A stretch of 64,000 nt of DNA from Lanius collurio (taxonomy: Eukaryota; Chordata; Aves; Passeriformes; Laniidae): contig JACBWW010000045.1 of assembly GCA_020086605.1 (NCBI GenBank), forward strand, positions 4,952,926 through 5,016,925. Direction: 5' to 3'. Below the pieces are notes generated by a model. That model had not been told where the DNA came from and searched no databases. It saw nothing but the letters and a program-made list of their open reading frames with translations. Shown here piece by piece: positions 14,375-27,330 of this stretch. Each line of letters begins with the position of its first letter. Within the stretch, counting starts at the first letter, position 1. The position numbers were made by a program, and so were the translations under genes.

Positions 14375-14760
14375 GTTTGGAGCACACCTGTGAAAGCCTG
14401 GGCAGTGAGGGGTTAATGTCAAAATTAGACCTGGATGTGCCTGAAAAGATGGGGCAATACAAGGGTAAGGAAGCACCTTTCTGGAGCCAGTTTTGCTGTT
14501 CAGGACAGTGCAAGAGCAGAAGTGGTGCCAAGGAGTTGGCAAGACAAAAAGAGAGGGATGGAGACCACCAAAAAACCCTCAAAGGCCCCAGATCATTCCC
14601 AGAAAGATCCAGAACAAAGTGCAGACACAAACTCATTGACAGGAAGGTGAGAACTTCATCCCAGGGTGGGGAAAACTCACCTACAAGGTGTCCCCACAAA
14701 ACCTGAGTGGTGCCCACAGGACCCTGGACACTCTGGCAGCTGCATCGATGCTCCCCAGGA
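14375..14760 (+). mobile_element. Possible relic of an endogenous retroviral LTR
   Basis: The segment reads unlike the AT-rich unique sequence around it. Phrases such as GAGGGGTTAATGTCAAAATT, ACCACCAAAAAACCCTCAAA, GGTGTCCCCACAAAACC and GCATCGATGCTCCCCAGG are of the kind seen near the 3' parts of songbird ERV LTRs. TCGATGCTCCCC is also shared with U5 of the solo LTR at 36.99 kb. I found no clear TG/CA ends or target-site duplications, so the borders are approximate and the family unknown. The open frames on both strands across it (14,364-14,717) do not resemble retroviral proteins. Confidence 0.35.
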
Positions 14761-16989
14761 CTGGCAACCTCCTCATCTCCCTTCCATGCTCTCCTCTTTT
14801 AGATTATTCTTTCATTTCTCTTACAAGTAGAAAATAGGGGCAAAACATACCAATTTCCATGCCACGGGTGTCATTTGGTAATAAAACCTCGTGAGCTCTT
14901 TTTTTTTCTTTTTATTTGGGGGGGAGGTTGACCCTTTTGGCTTTTTGCCATTCTTTTTCACCCACAGATCTCAGAATTTTGGGTGCTGCCTTCCTTGTGG
15001 GAATGGGACATGGGAAATGCCACAGCCATTGCACTGAACAGCACATCCCAGCAAAAGAAGAAAAGGAAGGGTAAATAAATAGCCACAGTTCCATCCTGAA
15101 GAGATGTGCAGATATCACTGAGTACTAAAAGAGGTGTACAGATTCTGAATTATTGAATGCCAGGTGCTTTAAACCCTAAAAAACCCAAAGTGCACTGTGA
15201 AAGAGTTTGCAGTAGTTTGGAATGGTCCTTGTGAATCTGGGGAAAAAACCAACAGAAGATTTATTTCTTACTGGCTGCTCCACAATCATGTCTTGGATAA
15301 ACAAAGGAATGGCCCAGTGATACCTGTGGGATAACAGAATCCACCGTGCTCTTTTCTGGCTTGAGGCATGTCCTTGTGGTCCCCAAACAATCCCCTAATC
15401 ACTGATGCAAATATTTCTGGGGATATACCCAGAGAGGATAGCTCTGATCCTTGACACCACCTCATCATGTTGGATCTCAAAGAACAAGCACAGCTTGAAG
15501 AACAAACAGTTAACATTTGATGTTATGTGGTTAATTTAATTTAGGGTAATAGAGTGATATCTTTGTAAGATATTTAAAGAAAATGTAAGAAACAAAAAAA
15601 AGAGAAACTACTGAGGATTTGTTCCACTCAGCACAGTGAACAGTAACTATGCAGAGGCCGAAAAGAGGATTTTTTAAAAGGAGCTGTGGAATGAGTAGCA
15701 GAAGTGCCACTAATGGAAGACCTGCAGCAACCAGAGATCAAACTGCTCTCCTGCACGGCAGTGTAAATTAGGAGTACTTGCACAGAACCCCCAGTTTGAG
15801 CTGCACAAGAGCAGAGTCAGAACAAATGAAATTAAAAATCAGGGTAAAACCAGAGCAAATAGCATGTGTAGTACAAGGGACATGCATGAAAGACTGAAAT
15901 GCCTTAACCTGGCAACAGAGAAGAAATACAACAATGTAAAAGAAGGAAAGAGATAATGCAATGTAGAAGATGATGAAAAGAGCCCAGACTCGTGGCAGCA
16001 ACTGAACATTCCCCAAGTTCCACCAATACTGGCATGCAGATAATTCAAAGTGCAACCTGATAAAGGGAAGTAGCCTAAGTCTCCCATCTAGGCAAATAAA
16101 TCTGCTTAGACTAGATAGGGATTTGTGTTGTAGAATGTGTACAATGCACAGGTCTGCATTTTCTGTTCCTGTGGGCACCTGTGGGATATTATCACCAGTG
16201 AGGGGGAAAACTCTTCATGGCCAAATCTCCACGTTCACAAGACAAAAAGCAAGTGAAAAGCAGAACATGCACCTGGACTTCTCCAGAAGGAAGTGTGCTC
16301 AGCATTCCCAGCAGGGCCAGGCAGAGCAGGGTGCCCAGGGCCTTGCCCAGGCACCTCTGGAGCTCATCCAAAGGAAGGAGACTCTGCAGACTCCTTGGGA
16401 AACTTATTCCGGTGGCAGATCACATCCACAGGACAAGATTTTCTCATGTTTAAGTAAGAACAGCTTCAGGAAGCACAGCAGCACCTGGTTGATTAAATGC
16501 AGCTCACTTCTTAAGCTCAGTTTCTTTCTGTGAATTCTCTCTTGCCTCCAAAGCACTCACTAAATGTGGAAGCCATTTCAAAGCACCATATGCTGGTGTT
16601 TTCTAAACTATCATTTTCTGCAAATTGCCATTTCATAGAAATTTAGGTGAAAATGCTTTTGTTCTTATTTGGATGAAAACTCATTTAGGAAGATGAATAA
16701 ATTCCCTGAACATGCAATTCCTGACATTTGGCTATCTCTAGCAGAAGATAAAACTAGCAAGTCAAGCTCATGATTCTCTACTAATTTACCTCATGTACAG
16801 CATATTTTTCCACATCCATGCTTAAAAAATTAATGTACCTTTGTGAGTCACCATTATTGTTATGCCATAAACAAGTTCTTTTGTTGGAAATGATAATCTT
16901 CAGAATCTCTCTCGTAAGAAAATTAATTTTAAAGCTAAATACTCAGGGAAAAAAAATTGGTTCATTGTTCTTTTGTCATAAGGCTTTTA

Positions 16990-17085
16990 GATAAAACAGC
17001 CCCAGATTAATGAAACAAGTTCCTAATTTCTGGTAATTTGATTTCTTAATTGAATTAATTAATTGGCGTTTTCAAAGTTTTACAA
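16990..17085. other. Candidate conserved AT-rich element
   Basis: CCCCAGATTAATGAAACAAG is followed by a dense run of TAATT motifs (TTCTGGTAATTTG, CTTAATTGAATTAATTAATT, GGCG). The motif density could reflect homeodomain binding or simply low complexity. Confidence 0.2.
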
Positions 17086-19947
17086 GTAAGCTTAAATTTT
17101 TCAGTAATGTTTGAGCAGGAATCAGAGCCTGATTTTCAGATGGACCAATCCACCTCCTTCACTCTGAGGGGGTCTGCAAATGCTCAGCACTTCAGGAAGC
17201 CAGGCCCAGCCAGGATCAGCCACAGTGAGGTTTTACTGAGCAGCAAGAAGGGAATCAAAAGAGTAGAAAAACAGGAGAAGGTAAAAGGATCACAAAGATC
17301 ACACCCCATGGGACTTCAGATTAGCCACGACACACTCACTTAGAGATTCTGTAATGCATTTAATGGCAAAATATGTCTGCAAACACCAAGGAAAGGAAGG
17401 TTTAGGCAAAGGAAGTTCTGATTTACAAAGAGGGAGCATCTCCAGAAGTTACTTTTTTCTCACTCTGTGCCAAAGAGATGTTATGTAGTAGGATAATACT
17501 CTGGTCCACAATGTTATTTGGGTGAAATGTTCCCCCAAAAAAGTGCAGACAAATCCTTCAGCTCTCCTTCACACAGATATCATCAAAGAACAAAAGGGTG
17601 TGAGAGAAATCATGTTCAAAACTCAGATGAAGCCTGGTGATACAGTGCTATCACAGCCTGGAAATTCCATTCCAGGGTCACTCCCACCCTGCTGCTCATC
17701 AGTGCAGAAGAGAGACTTGAAATCTCTGCTGTCCTTTTGCTCATCTCTTTGGACACAATCATACTAAAGAATTGTCTCTAAATGATCCAAATAAATAATT
17801 TTTAGAGTATTTGTAATTAGAGCACTATAAATCTGGAGGACCTGGTCAAAGCCACCTCTTACTCATGAGCAAAAATGCCTTTGATTTCAGAATCCTTTGG
17901 ATGAAGCTTCAAACCCTGACACCCGACCTGCTCCAAATACAGCCTGGGCAATAATGCAGTTGCACCTGAAGACAGATTTTTAGAGCAACTTGTTTGTGCT
18001 CCAGTTAATTAGTATTTAAACCTTTGTTCCTGACTACCTAAGCTGTTTGAAACCCAAATTTAAGCATAAAAATCGCACTCCTGTACAATGAATGAGAATT
18101 AATGACTGGAGCAGATGTCAGGGATAAGATAATCAATGATTCTGTGTGGCCACAGTAGCTGAGACCATGAACAGCAATATTTAGTGCTGCCTTTTGCCGT
18201 ATATTCTGATATTCTATAAATTTTGAATTGTGCTCTATAACATGTTTATATATATATAAATATTCCTGACTCTTAGCCTCTGGCTCTGAAGCTTGTTCTT
18301 TGAAAGCTGACCTAAAGTATTTTTAGTTCACAGATAATGTGAAGAACCACCAGAATAACTCTCCTCTTAATAATCATCTGCTAAGTTACAATTTTCAAGA
18401 AACAACATGATATAGAAAATCCCACTACAAAATTCCTCAGGAGATCCATTTACTTCAGAAAGACTGAATTACATGTTACAGCAAGACCTGATGGTTTGAA
18501 AGAACCCACAGATTTTCAGTTCTCTATTCTTAGCACAAATACTTAGAATTTGAGAACGGCTTCAGCTGAGAGGAGCTTTCAAAGACTAATTTAAATGTTT
18601 GGTGGGATGGTGATGTAATTTGATAATACAAGTTTTTGTTTGCTTACTTAATCACTTTTTAATTGCATTGCATTCTTCTCTTTGATAGATAAATTTGCAT
18701 TATGGAACACAGTAGAACAAGAAAGCTGAATGTTATTAATTTTCTATGAATTAATGCACTTTACTTCTAATTCCACTCAACTGCTCATTTCCCCCAAAAT
18801 CATAGTCATTGCTGCTGACTCACTGTACCCAGAGAGGCAGACCCAGTGAGGATTCCCACCTTACATTAAGATACATGACTTTTAAATTTTACTGTTAAAG
18901 TAGTTTGATGTACTGGAAGCTTCCTTCATTTTTGTCAATTAATAAGAAAATTACAAGACACACTTCTGTGTGTACTCTACCAGAGCATGCAACAAATATT
19001 AATTTCAACATTTGCTACCTCTGGATTATTCCAGATTTTTCTCTTTGGTGTTGATCATTTACCAAAGCACAAAGCCAACAGTGATTTTTGGGTGGTAAGT
19101 ATGGAATATTCAAAGTCTGGGGTTTTAATCATTTAGCCAATTGCCTCAAGGTAAACATTTCCATAATGAAAAAACAAGTTGTTTTCTTCCAACTGTGATT
19201 GTGTCAAAGAGAGCTGGTTTCAAATATAACTGGTTTCCACAGAACATGATCTCTTTGGACAAAAAGGTGTGCAGGAAGGGCAGGGCCACTGAGAAGGGCA
19301 CTCATTAAAATTCCTGAGTCCACAAAGGATCCTCCAGGACAAAGGTAGCCAAATGGGCCTCAGATAATTATTCTCCAAAATCCATCGGAGATTTGCACCT
19401 GAGGGAAGAAGTCCTTTTGTTCCAAGAGCAGCTCAGGAATACAGCAATAAACAGGAGGTGAAGCTCACCAGCAGAAGGGGACAGAGACCAAGGCAGGGAG
19501 TTAAGATAGACAGGAACTAAATATTGACAGTTCTGTTTAGTTTGCACTAAGAAGAGCTATCCAGGAAAATGTTTGTTTGTATTGTTGGGTGTTTTTTTTG
19601 TTAAATACCATTAAACTGGTAAGCACTTTGTGTCAAAGGGGAAAAGTTGTTTCCCTTATAAATATGAACTCTGCCCCACTGACTGTGCCCTTACAGAGCA
19701 CATTTGTACCACAGAACTCCTCATCCCTCCCGGTAGAAGACAACAAAATACCCAATTCTATCATTCAGAGTTTGTGTTTGAGGGCAATATCTTTGTGAGG
19801 CATTTGCAATATTTCAGCTGTTAGAAATGGCCAGATGCAGTCACTTCAATTCAGTGGCCATCCTACTGTTGTGACCTAAGAGTGATGCAAAAATGCCAGG
19901 ATGTCCCAACAGTCTGTAGGGCCAGAGTTTACAAGTTTACCTTAAAA

Positions 19948-19976
19948 TGTTGCAAATGTTTGCAAATGTTGCAAAT
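19948..19976 (+). repeat. TTGCAAATG short tandem repeat, 3 units
   Basis: TGTTGCAAATG, TTTGCAAATG and TTGCAAAT follow one another with a 9-10 bp period. Confidence 0.85.
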
Positions 19977-20985
19977 TCAGTAAAACAGCAGGTGTAATAG
20001 AAAAACAGCAGCAAAGCAATTAAACCTTGCATTTTTCTTCTGTCCCCCATCCCTTCTGATTCATGTGCAGTAAGTTGTGGGACTCACCTTCTCCTACGAT
20101 TTCCTGAGCAATGACAGCTTCTATTACAAACTTCTCCTACAATATTTGCATTCACACAATTCTTTTGTTCTGAGCTGGTGTCTTTTGATATTGCAAAAAG
20201 CCTCATTTTCACTCACCTGAGTGTCTTTTACAGCACAGAGGAAGGGCAGTGCTTTTATGAGCTTTCCTCCTCGGTAAGCCCATAATGCTCTTATGACATT
20301 AAGGTATGTACTTAAGGACTTGATTGCTGGCTTTCATTTACTTAATATCTTGGCAAGTTTGCAGCACTGCCAAGAAATCTGTTTAGTAGCAAAGCACACA
20401 ACTGTTCTGCTTTTTAAGCTAGGCTTATTTATATAAATTTATTCCATAGCCTACTCATCTTATTTTAATGGCCAGATGTTCTTTTCTCTTCACTTCTTAA
20501 TAAACAAATACCCTTAACTAACCAGACATTCTCAAAGTTCCTCATCCTAATGGCTTTGATATTTGCAACTTTTTTTTTCCTCCTTTTTTGGTTACCTTCT
20601 TCCATGAAGAGTTAAGTGCACTAAAGGTATTTCCAACATAAAAATATTCATTTGTAAGGGAAGGACAGAAGTATATCAAACTTTTGCTCTCAGAAGTAGA
20701 TTACTCCAGTGTCTAACTGCAAGCTCACCACTTTTTCCAAAGTGAGCCTGACATCTGTTTTTGTTTACCATTTGGTAATGATATGAATTCATACTAAGAG
20801 GATGAAACAAAATTTAAATATAAGTATTCCCTTAGATGCACTGGATGGAGAAGGCAGCATTTTCAAGGCTCTATTCATCTCCTAACAGTGTACATGGAGT
20901 CTGCATGATGGCTTGGCTGTTTTAAAAACAACAGTTGGATTTGTTGTTAGTTTACAAAAACAATGCAGTGGAAAACATTTCATAC

Positions 20986-21058
20986 AAAAAAAAAAAAAAA
21001 AAAGAAAACCAAAAAAAACACAAACAAAACCCTCTCACATAACAAAACCACATAAAAA
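20986..21058 (+). repeat. Poly(A) followed by A/C-rich tract
   Basis: Eighteen A are followed by GAAAACCAAAAAAAACACAA and ACAAAACCCTCTCACATAAC, an A/C-rich decay pattern like that at 6.85 kb. Confidence 0.85.
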
Positions 21059-23130
21059 CCTTTACACTTCTAATGCAGCATTTCTGGCCAGTTTTAGTTC
21101 TGAATGTGAGCATTCTTTTAAGGATAAACAAATGGCTCTGCTCGTTATCAAAGTCAGGTTGAGACCCGCTGGAAAACAGAAAAGAGATAAAGCTCATGTA
21201 AAAGACAAGAGCACAGACTCATGTCAGTAATTGAGCTTTGTGAACCTGCAATCACAAAAATATTGTCAAAATCCCAAATAAAATCTATTAGAAATATTCC
21301 AGGACTCTGTTAGGTCCTATATTACATGTTTATGTAGCCCAGGATCTGCTCTCCCTTCCTCTAAACTATTTGTCAGTGACTCTACACTGGAGTTTGTGGG
21401 CGAGGCTGGGGTCATTTGCAAAGATCCTCCTCCCAGACTGGTCATTCTGCCTCTGAGAAATCCCCAGGCAGTAACACTCTCAATGAGGGTTAAAATTATC
21501 TGAAGCTTCAGACGAGAGCACTGTAGTTCTGTCTAAATGGCGCTGTCAGAAACAGTCTGTGTTTGGCTGAATTATGGAAATTTACCCCTGACAACACTTC
21601 TGTAAAGTTCCTTAAGACAGCTCTATTGTGTTCTATTTTATAGAGAGTTAAAACGGAAATTGAGCCATCAACTCAAACTGATTTTATTTAGCAAGATTCC
21701 CCCTGTTCTCTCTTACTAGCATGTGAACAGGGAATAATTTTAAATCCAGTGGCCAATATCATCTAGACAGAGCTGCCCTCATCCGTTCCAGCCTTGCAGG
21801 ACCACAAACCATTTCTAAAGTGTGGTTTGTACAAACCACAACTGGCCCAGGGGCAGCAGCAGCAGCACCAAGTGCCAGCTGCAAGTGCCAGATTGAACAG
21901 CTCAGGCAGAACCCCAGACAATGGAATTGTTCAGTCTCTGAGGTGGGAGGCTGCCAACAGCTTGGGCACCGACATTCCCAGAGCTGAGCACCACAAGAAG
22001 CCACTCACCACTCGTTTCATCCCCTCTGGCTGCAGTGAGGAATGAAAGGGAGGGGAAGCAAGGAAATAATGAACCCTATGCAAAACCAGCGAGAGCAATT
22101 TCCTCCCATTCTAACACTTTTCACATCAGAAATAGAAGGCATTGTGTGCTGTTCAAAGGTGCTGATCACACAGGCCTGGGAATCAAAGTCAGGATGTGCT
22201 TGGAAGGTATTAAACACCCAGATAAAATACAATTTCCAAGTGACTTTTGGTGTCTGAGCATCAGACAGTGTAGGTTGAAGCGTGGAGTGGTGCCCCTGAA
22301 ATTAATAACTTTCCTCAGCCATAAGATCTCAGTGTTGCAGATTCTGATCAATGATTTTGGAACCAACAATTCATAAAACTCAGGCAAAACGACTTTAGAT
22401 GAGTTTAACTCTGGCTGAAGGAGTGAGGAGGGCTTGGATTGCCTGTATTTGGTAAGGGGGCCACCATGACATCACCTAACACCAGGGTCAGCACAGCACC
22501 CAGGCCCTGCTGTAAATTAAGTCCTTGAAGCCTCTGAAGGAATATGAAGAGGGAAGACAGAAAGAAGAATTAATCTCTTGGATTCTCTCTTTTCTTGACA
22601 GACACATTTCAGGAAAGGGAAGACTAACTTTAATATTATGCAAAAATGTAAGAGAAAGATATTGCAATCATAGAGGACCTCAAGCACTGATTTAATTCTC
22701 AACTGTAATTCTAATTACAGACTTTATAAATTAGTTTTGATTCTTCCTGAAAAGTTCTTCATGGACTGTGTTCTGAGGTAATAATATCTGATATAATTTA
22801 TAGTGTTAGGAAAATTCTTTTACAAGTCTCATATGATTGCCTTCAGTGAGAGTAATTATTCCCTTCTAAATTTTTGATTTACAGGTCTTGTTTCAAATGA
22901 AGGCTAAAAGGTTAAAGCCAGGGCTGAGATGATTCTGTCTCTCTTGGGCACAAGGGAAATGCTCCTTTAGCCCTACTGAAACAATCTTGGATTCTCACAG
23001 GGAAGAAGCCTTTGCTTAGTTAGATTCTAGAATTTCCTGGCTCTGATTTGGAAGAAAAAACTTTCTACAATTTCTTGAGTATCTCAATCCAATAGTTAGA
23101 CTGTGATTGTAAGAAAGGTAGGACAAAAAT

Positions 23131-23487
23131 CATAAATTCTTATAATGGTTTGGGTTGGAAGGGGCCTTAAATACCTTGTTCCACCCCCTGCCATGGGCAG
23201 GGACACCTTCCACTGTCCCAGGCTGCTCCAAGCCCTGTCCAGCCTGGCCTTGGACACCCCCAGGGATCCAGGGGCAGCCACAGCTTCTCTGTGCCAGGGC
23301 ACCCCCACCCTCACAGGGCACTATTTTCTTTTAATATCTAATCTAAATCTAACGTCTTTCCCTTTGAAGGCAATACTGCTTGTCCTTTCACTGCATGACT
23401 TTGCAGAAAGTCCCTCTCCAGGTTTCTTGCAGGCCCTTTAGATGCTGAAAGGTGCCAGAAGGTGCTCCATGCTTGAGCCTTCAGGAG
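23131..23487 (-). mobile_element. CR1 LINE 3' end, antisense
   Basis: Read on the minus strand this is a CR1 3' UTR. The terminal part matches the CCTTCCAACCCAAACCATT style of tail near 23,140-23,165. A block around 23,205-23,300 (TGTCCCAGGCTGCTCCAAGC and GGCCTTGGACACCCCCAGGG on the plus strand) is the same UTR module that became the minisatellite at 33.8-34.3 kb, here in single copy. The inner part near 23,400-23,487 (AAGTCCCTCTCCAGGTTTCT, TGCAGGCCCTTTAGATGCTG) matches the sequence just before the UTR. No open frame survives. The inner boundary is approximate. Confidence 0.85.
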
Positions 23488-25123
23488 GTATTTAGGAGTT
23501 CCTGCTTAGAGGACTACAATAAGATCTCTACAGGCCTTTCCTCCCTTGACACCGGTAGATTCCCTAAAGCTTGGTCACATCCGAGTCCTTTTCCTGGATC
23601 TTTGCCCTGCCCACCCACCTGCCCCATTCTGCATTATCTCCCTGGAAAGTGAGAGTTCGGTCATAGGGATTTATGTGCTTCTTTATCTTCAAACTGCTGA
23701 TGTTACAGGGAAAATACCAGAGCTAATGCTCTGCTTACACAAATTGTCCTTTTCATTCCTCTGCATCGGACTGATATGAATATAATTAACTCCATTAACT
23801 TGCACGGTCATATTCTCACCCCTCCCCCTTTTTTTCATTAATACAAATGAAAAAGGATTTGGGTCCCCATTTTGTGAAGCCAGTGCTGCAGAGTTTGGAG
23901 CTAGGGAAGCCAGCTACTCTAGGAATACACCTATTTACAGTGCTGCCCATACCAGGAGGGTCTGACACACACAGACTATCCACAATGCATTTTAATTCAG
24001 ATGAACCCTCGGTTTTGAGAGGATTTAGACTATCTCAGTGATGGCTGACTGACATAAAATTAAAAGGGAGAAAGAGTGGCTTTGCAAGTGGTTGTGAATA
24101 TATTAAACTTGGTGGTGTACTGAGGGAATGAGTGGACTGCCTCTCATGACCTGTGTGGAAAGGCAGCAGAATAAAAATGTGGCTCTGCACTTTGCCTTTC
24201 CTTTTTAATACCTGTCACGTCTCAGATTTGCCACCTTTAGATGAATTGCTGTTCCTCCCATGCATAGTGTGAATTGTTTGATGTATCTTTCAAGGAGCTG
24301 TTAAATCTGGCATAGAGTAAACTTGTGTAGCTTATCCTGAGTCAGGGGTGACACTCCTGTCCACCACACCCAGCAGCAGGACAGAGAGACACGGGATTTT
24401 CAGTTTTGTTTGTTGTTAAGAAGCACTTAGCTTCATTTATTCAGTTAAAATAAATTATTTCCTATCATACACCCAACTATTTATTGTAGGCAGCAACAAA
24501 AAGGAGAGGCGAATTCAGAACACCCACTGGGTCTTGAGGGAAAATCTGTCATCCATCCCTTTTCTCCTCATATTTAGATGGATTCCATCTCCACACAGAG
24601 ATGTACAAGAATGCTCTGGAGTGCAGCAGTCTGTGAGAAAGGGTTTTCTACAGGGCAGCAATTTTGCTGCCTTTAGAACAAAATCCAGTTGTGCGTTGGC
24701 AGGGAATTCAAGAGAGAAAGAGACACCACAACACCCGAGATTGTGACATATGGATGTTCCAACCAAAATTGTCACTTCCATGGTAATTTTCTTTCAGTCT
24801 GCACTACAGACACTGTGCCTCTTAAAACAGTCCTTGTACAAGGGTTGGAGAGCAGAATCTAGAATAGTGTGCTGAGTTTTTGATTTCTTTTTTGACATCT
24901 GTTAATATCTGTGCCTGGTAAATGAAAACAGTTCTAGGGTTAAGGGTATTGCCTATATCTACAGTTATTTTTTAATGGTGAAACTAAATTCTCTTTTGAT
25001 ATATTATAAGTCAAAATGAAATAAAGCTAGAAATTTCAAAACAGTCCATAGAAAACCTGTAAAGATTGTAAACAGATGAAGCCAACTGACAGCTGGTTGA
25101 ATTCTCTTTACCTGACTCATCTA

Positions 25124-25150
<27 letters not shown>
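25124..25150 (+). repeat. Poly(T), 27 bases
   Basis: A pure T run. On the minus strand it follows about 50 codons of open frame (25,121-25,303), which raises the thought of a retroposed transcript tail, but the frame matches nothing I know. Confidence 0.95.
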
Positions 25151-25154
<4 letters not shown>

Positions 25155-27094
25155 AAACAGCCAAAGCAAAACAAGAGAGGGTTTTTATCAATTCTAAAAC
25201 ATTGATACACAGGACAGAGAGGTTCTATATCATACTTTCTTTGACTTTTATCAAATCCAGCACAAAAAGCAAAAAATTCATCAAGAAAAGACTGCCCAGC
25301 CATTTCATGAGATCACAGAAGGATCGTGCGAGCTCACGTTTAAAGAAATGTTCAGTCCTCTCCTAATTCCCTCTCATGAGAGCTGGGACATGACATTCAC
25401 AGACAGAAAAGACAGGACTGGCCACGCTCAGGAATGACCCCTGCAGGACTGGCAGGAGCAGAGGAGGCTGCCCAGAACCACCGAGCTGTGCCAGCCCCAC
25501 CAGTGCCACCCACCCACCCCAGTCCCAACACAGCTGCACTGCCACTGGCGAGGTGGGAAGGGCAGTGGAAGGGCTTTGCCCAGCACACATTTAAGCCCTA
25601 ATTGTTTTAGCAATGCTGTCACCTTCTCAGCACAGCTTGCTGGATATGTCCTCTGACACAGTCAGTCTTTCTAAAACCCTCAAAGTGAAAAATGCAGGAT
25701 GTAGCAAGCCCTTCAATGTTAAAAGCTGTACTTCTGAGCCTTTCATTAGTATACAGAAGGTGAGCCTTTAATTACTAATCTTTCACAGTCTGTAGCACCC
25801 TAGGGCTTCCAAACATCCTGGTGAAGGCAGGAAGGATATTTCAGACTTCATTTCAATTCCCTGAAACTTTTGTCAACAGCCTCATTGCCAATGGAAACTG
25901 CTCAGTGCGGCTCAGCTGTGCTGTCTCAGCTGCTAAACCAGCCCAGCCCTGAAAAAAAACTGCCCTCATTAAAAGAGACAGGCATGAAATAAGACTCAGC
26001 TTCAAAAACCTCTAAACTACTGCAACACTGAAAGATGAACATAAACTTTTGGGGCTTTTCTATGTCATAAAGACATTTGGCCATAAAGGTGTTTTATGTA
26101 CCCTGTAGATGGTAAACAGGAGGAGAGCAGCGTTGTGGGGGATATGGATGAGGTTGTGCCACCCTGGAGCCCCTTGCAGGGCTGTTCTGCACACTCACAC
26201 CCCAGGCACTTGCTCAGGGGCTTGCTGAGACCTGCAGGGAGCCTTTCTGAAGGCTGCTGGCAGATTTCTGTCCCCAGAAGGAAATGCTCCTCAAAATTCA
26301 ACAAATCACAACACAATGGCCTATTTTGCAGGCTGGCAGAAAGAACTTCCAAGCTCTTCACTGCTGTGATGGGGGCACTTTCACCTGGTGCCTCTCACCC
26401 TCCTTACAGGTTGGGGTTTGGACACGATTGCAGACCCCCTGAAAGCTGAGAGAAGGCTCAGACACAAATCCTGCACAAGGCAGGGCAGGTTTCACTGGCC
26501 AAGTGATAGATGAGCCACCTAAGTGTAATTGATGGCTACTCCTAGGAAAGACACCTTGGGTGATTAAATGATATTTCTACCTCATTCTTAATTCAAAGAT
26601 GATTATTACATGTGCAGTTACTCATGTTATACTTCCCAATTTGAAAAATGAAGGTAACGAGGTTGAAAAGCTCTTTAACAATGCCAAGGAAGAGACACAC
26701 AGGTATGGCACTGAAACCATGAAAGAGGCATCTGTTCGGAGCTCTGTGTTTTAAACTGAGCACTCAAAACATCTTTACTCATTCCTGTTGACTTCCAGTG
26801 TGAATTCTCAAAATCTTATCACACTGCAGCCCTTCAGCAGAGACAAATCTCTGTCTTGTAAAAGTCATGATGTAGTGTGGCTGCATCAGAATCTGCTTCT
26901 ATGATGTTTTCTGACATTTTCTGAAGTTGTGCTAATTGACAATGCAGAATATTGTAAAATCTGCAACCAGAATTATTTTGAAATCTTTTTTTTATCATTC
27001 AAAATCTGTTAAATATTTCACAGGTGCACATGATGATGTCTGGTAAAAAAAAAATAATTAAAAGGGTTTTTTAAATTAATAGGAAAAATATATT

Positions 27095-27330
27095 ACATTG
27101 CATTGGACAGTCTCTAATGTCAATGAGCTGGCTGATAAAACACCATTAACACTGATAAGAGCAGCAAACCATTGTGTACCGTGCTTCATATTTAGTGTTC
27201 AGGGAAAACATGATCTGTATCAGCTCTAAAGAGTAATTCTGATCTCTAGAGGGGACTCTCAGTGATCCCATTAACATTGATCATGTTTGAAGAAGTCTCA
27301 AGCATAATACATTATTAATATAACCCTCTT
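27095..27330. other. Candidate conserved non-coding element
   Basis: This is complex unique sequence with paired GATA-type sites (GCTGATAAAAC, ACTGATAAGAG), TAAT cores (CCATTAACACTG, CCATTAACATTGATCATG) and no repeats or frames. It stands out from the simpler AT-rich flanks. Conservation is not testable here. Confidence 0.22.

Larger units (their letters stand above)
14770..23125. other. Unique non-coding sequence
   Basis: This is a long quiet stretch. A minus-strand frame of 136 codons at 15,768-16,178 is hydrophobic in its middle but matches nothing known. A short (TA)n lies near 18,247-18,262 and a (CAG)4-5 near 21,853-21,868. No LINE, LTR or gene signature is recognised. Confidence 0.5.

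Noticed and set aside
15768..16178. 136-codon minus-strand frame with a hydrophobic middle
   Set aside because: Hydrophobic stretches arise easily when AT-rich DNA is read on the T-rich strand. There are no splice sites or known motifs.
25121..25303. Possible retroposed transcript ending in poly(A) on the minus strand
   Set aside because: No polyadenylation signal at the right place, no flanking duplication and no recognisable parent gene.
25430..25590. GC-rich islet as a CpG-island promoter
   Set aside because: The GC content comes from CC, GG, CA and TG rather than CG. No promoter motif or adjacent first exon.
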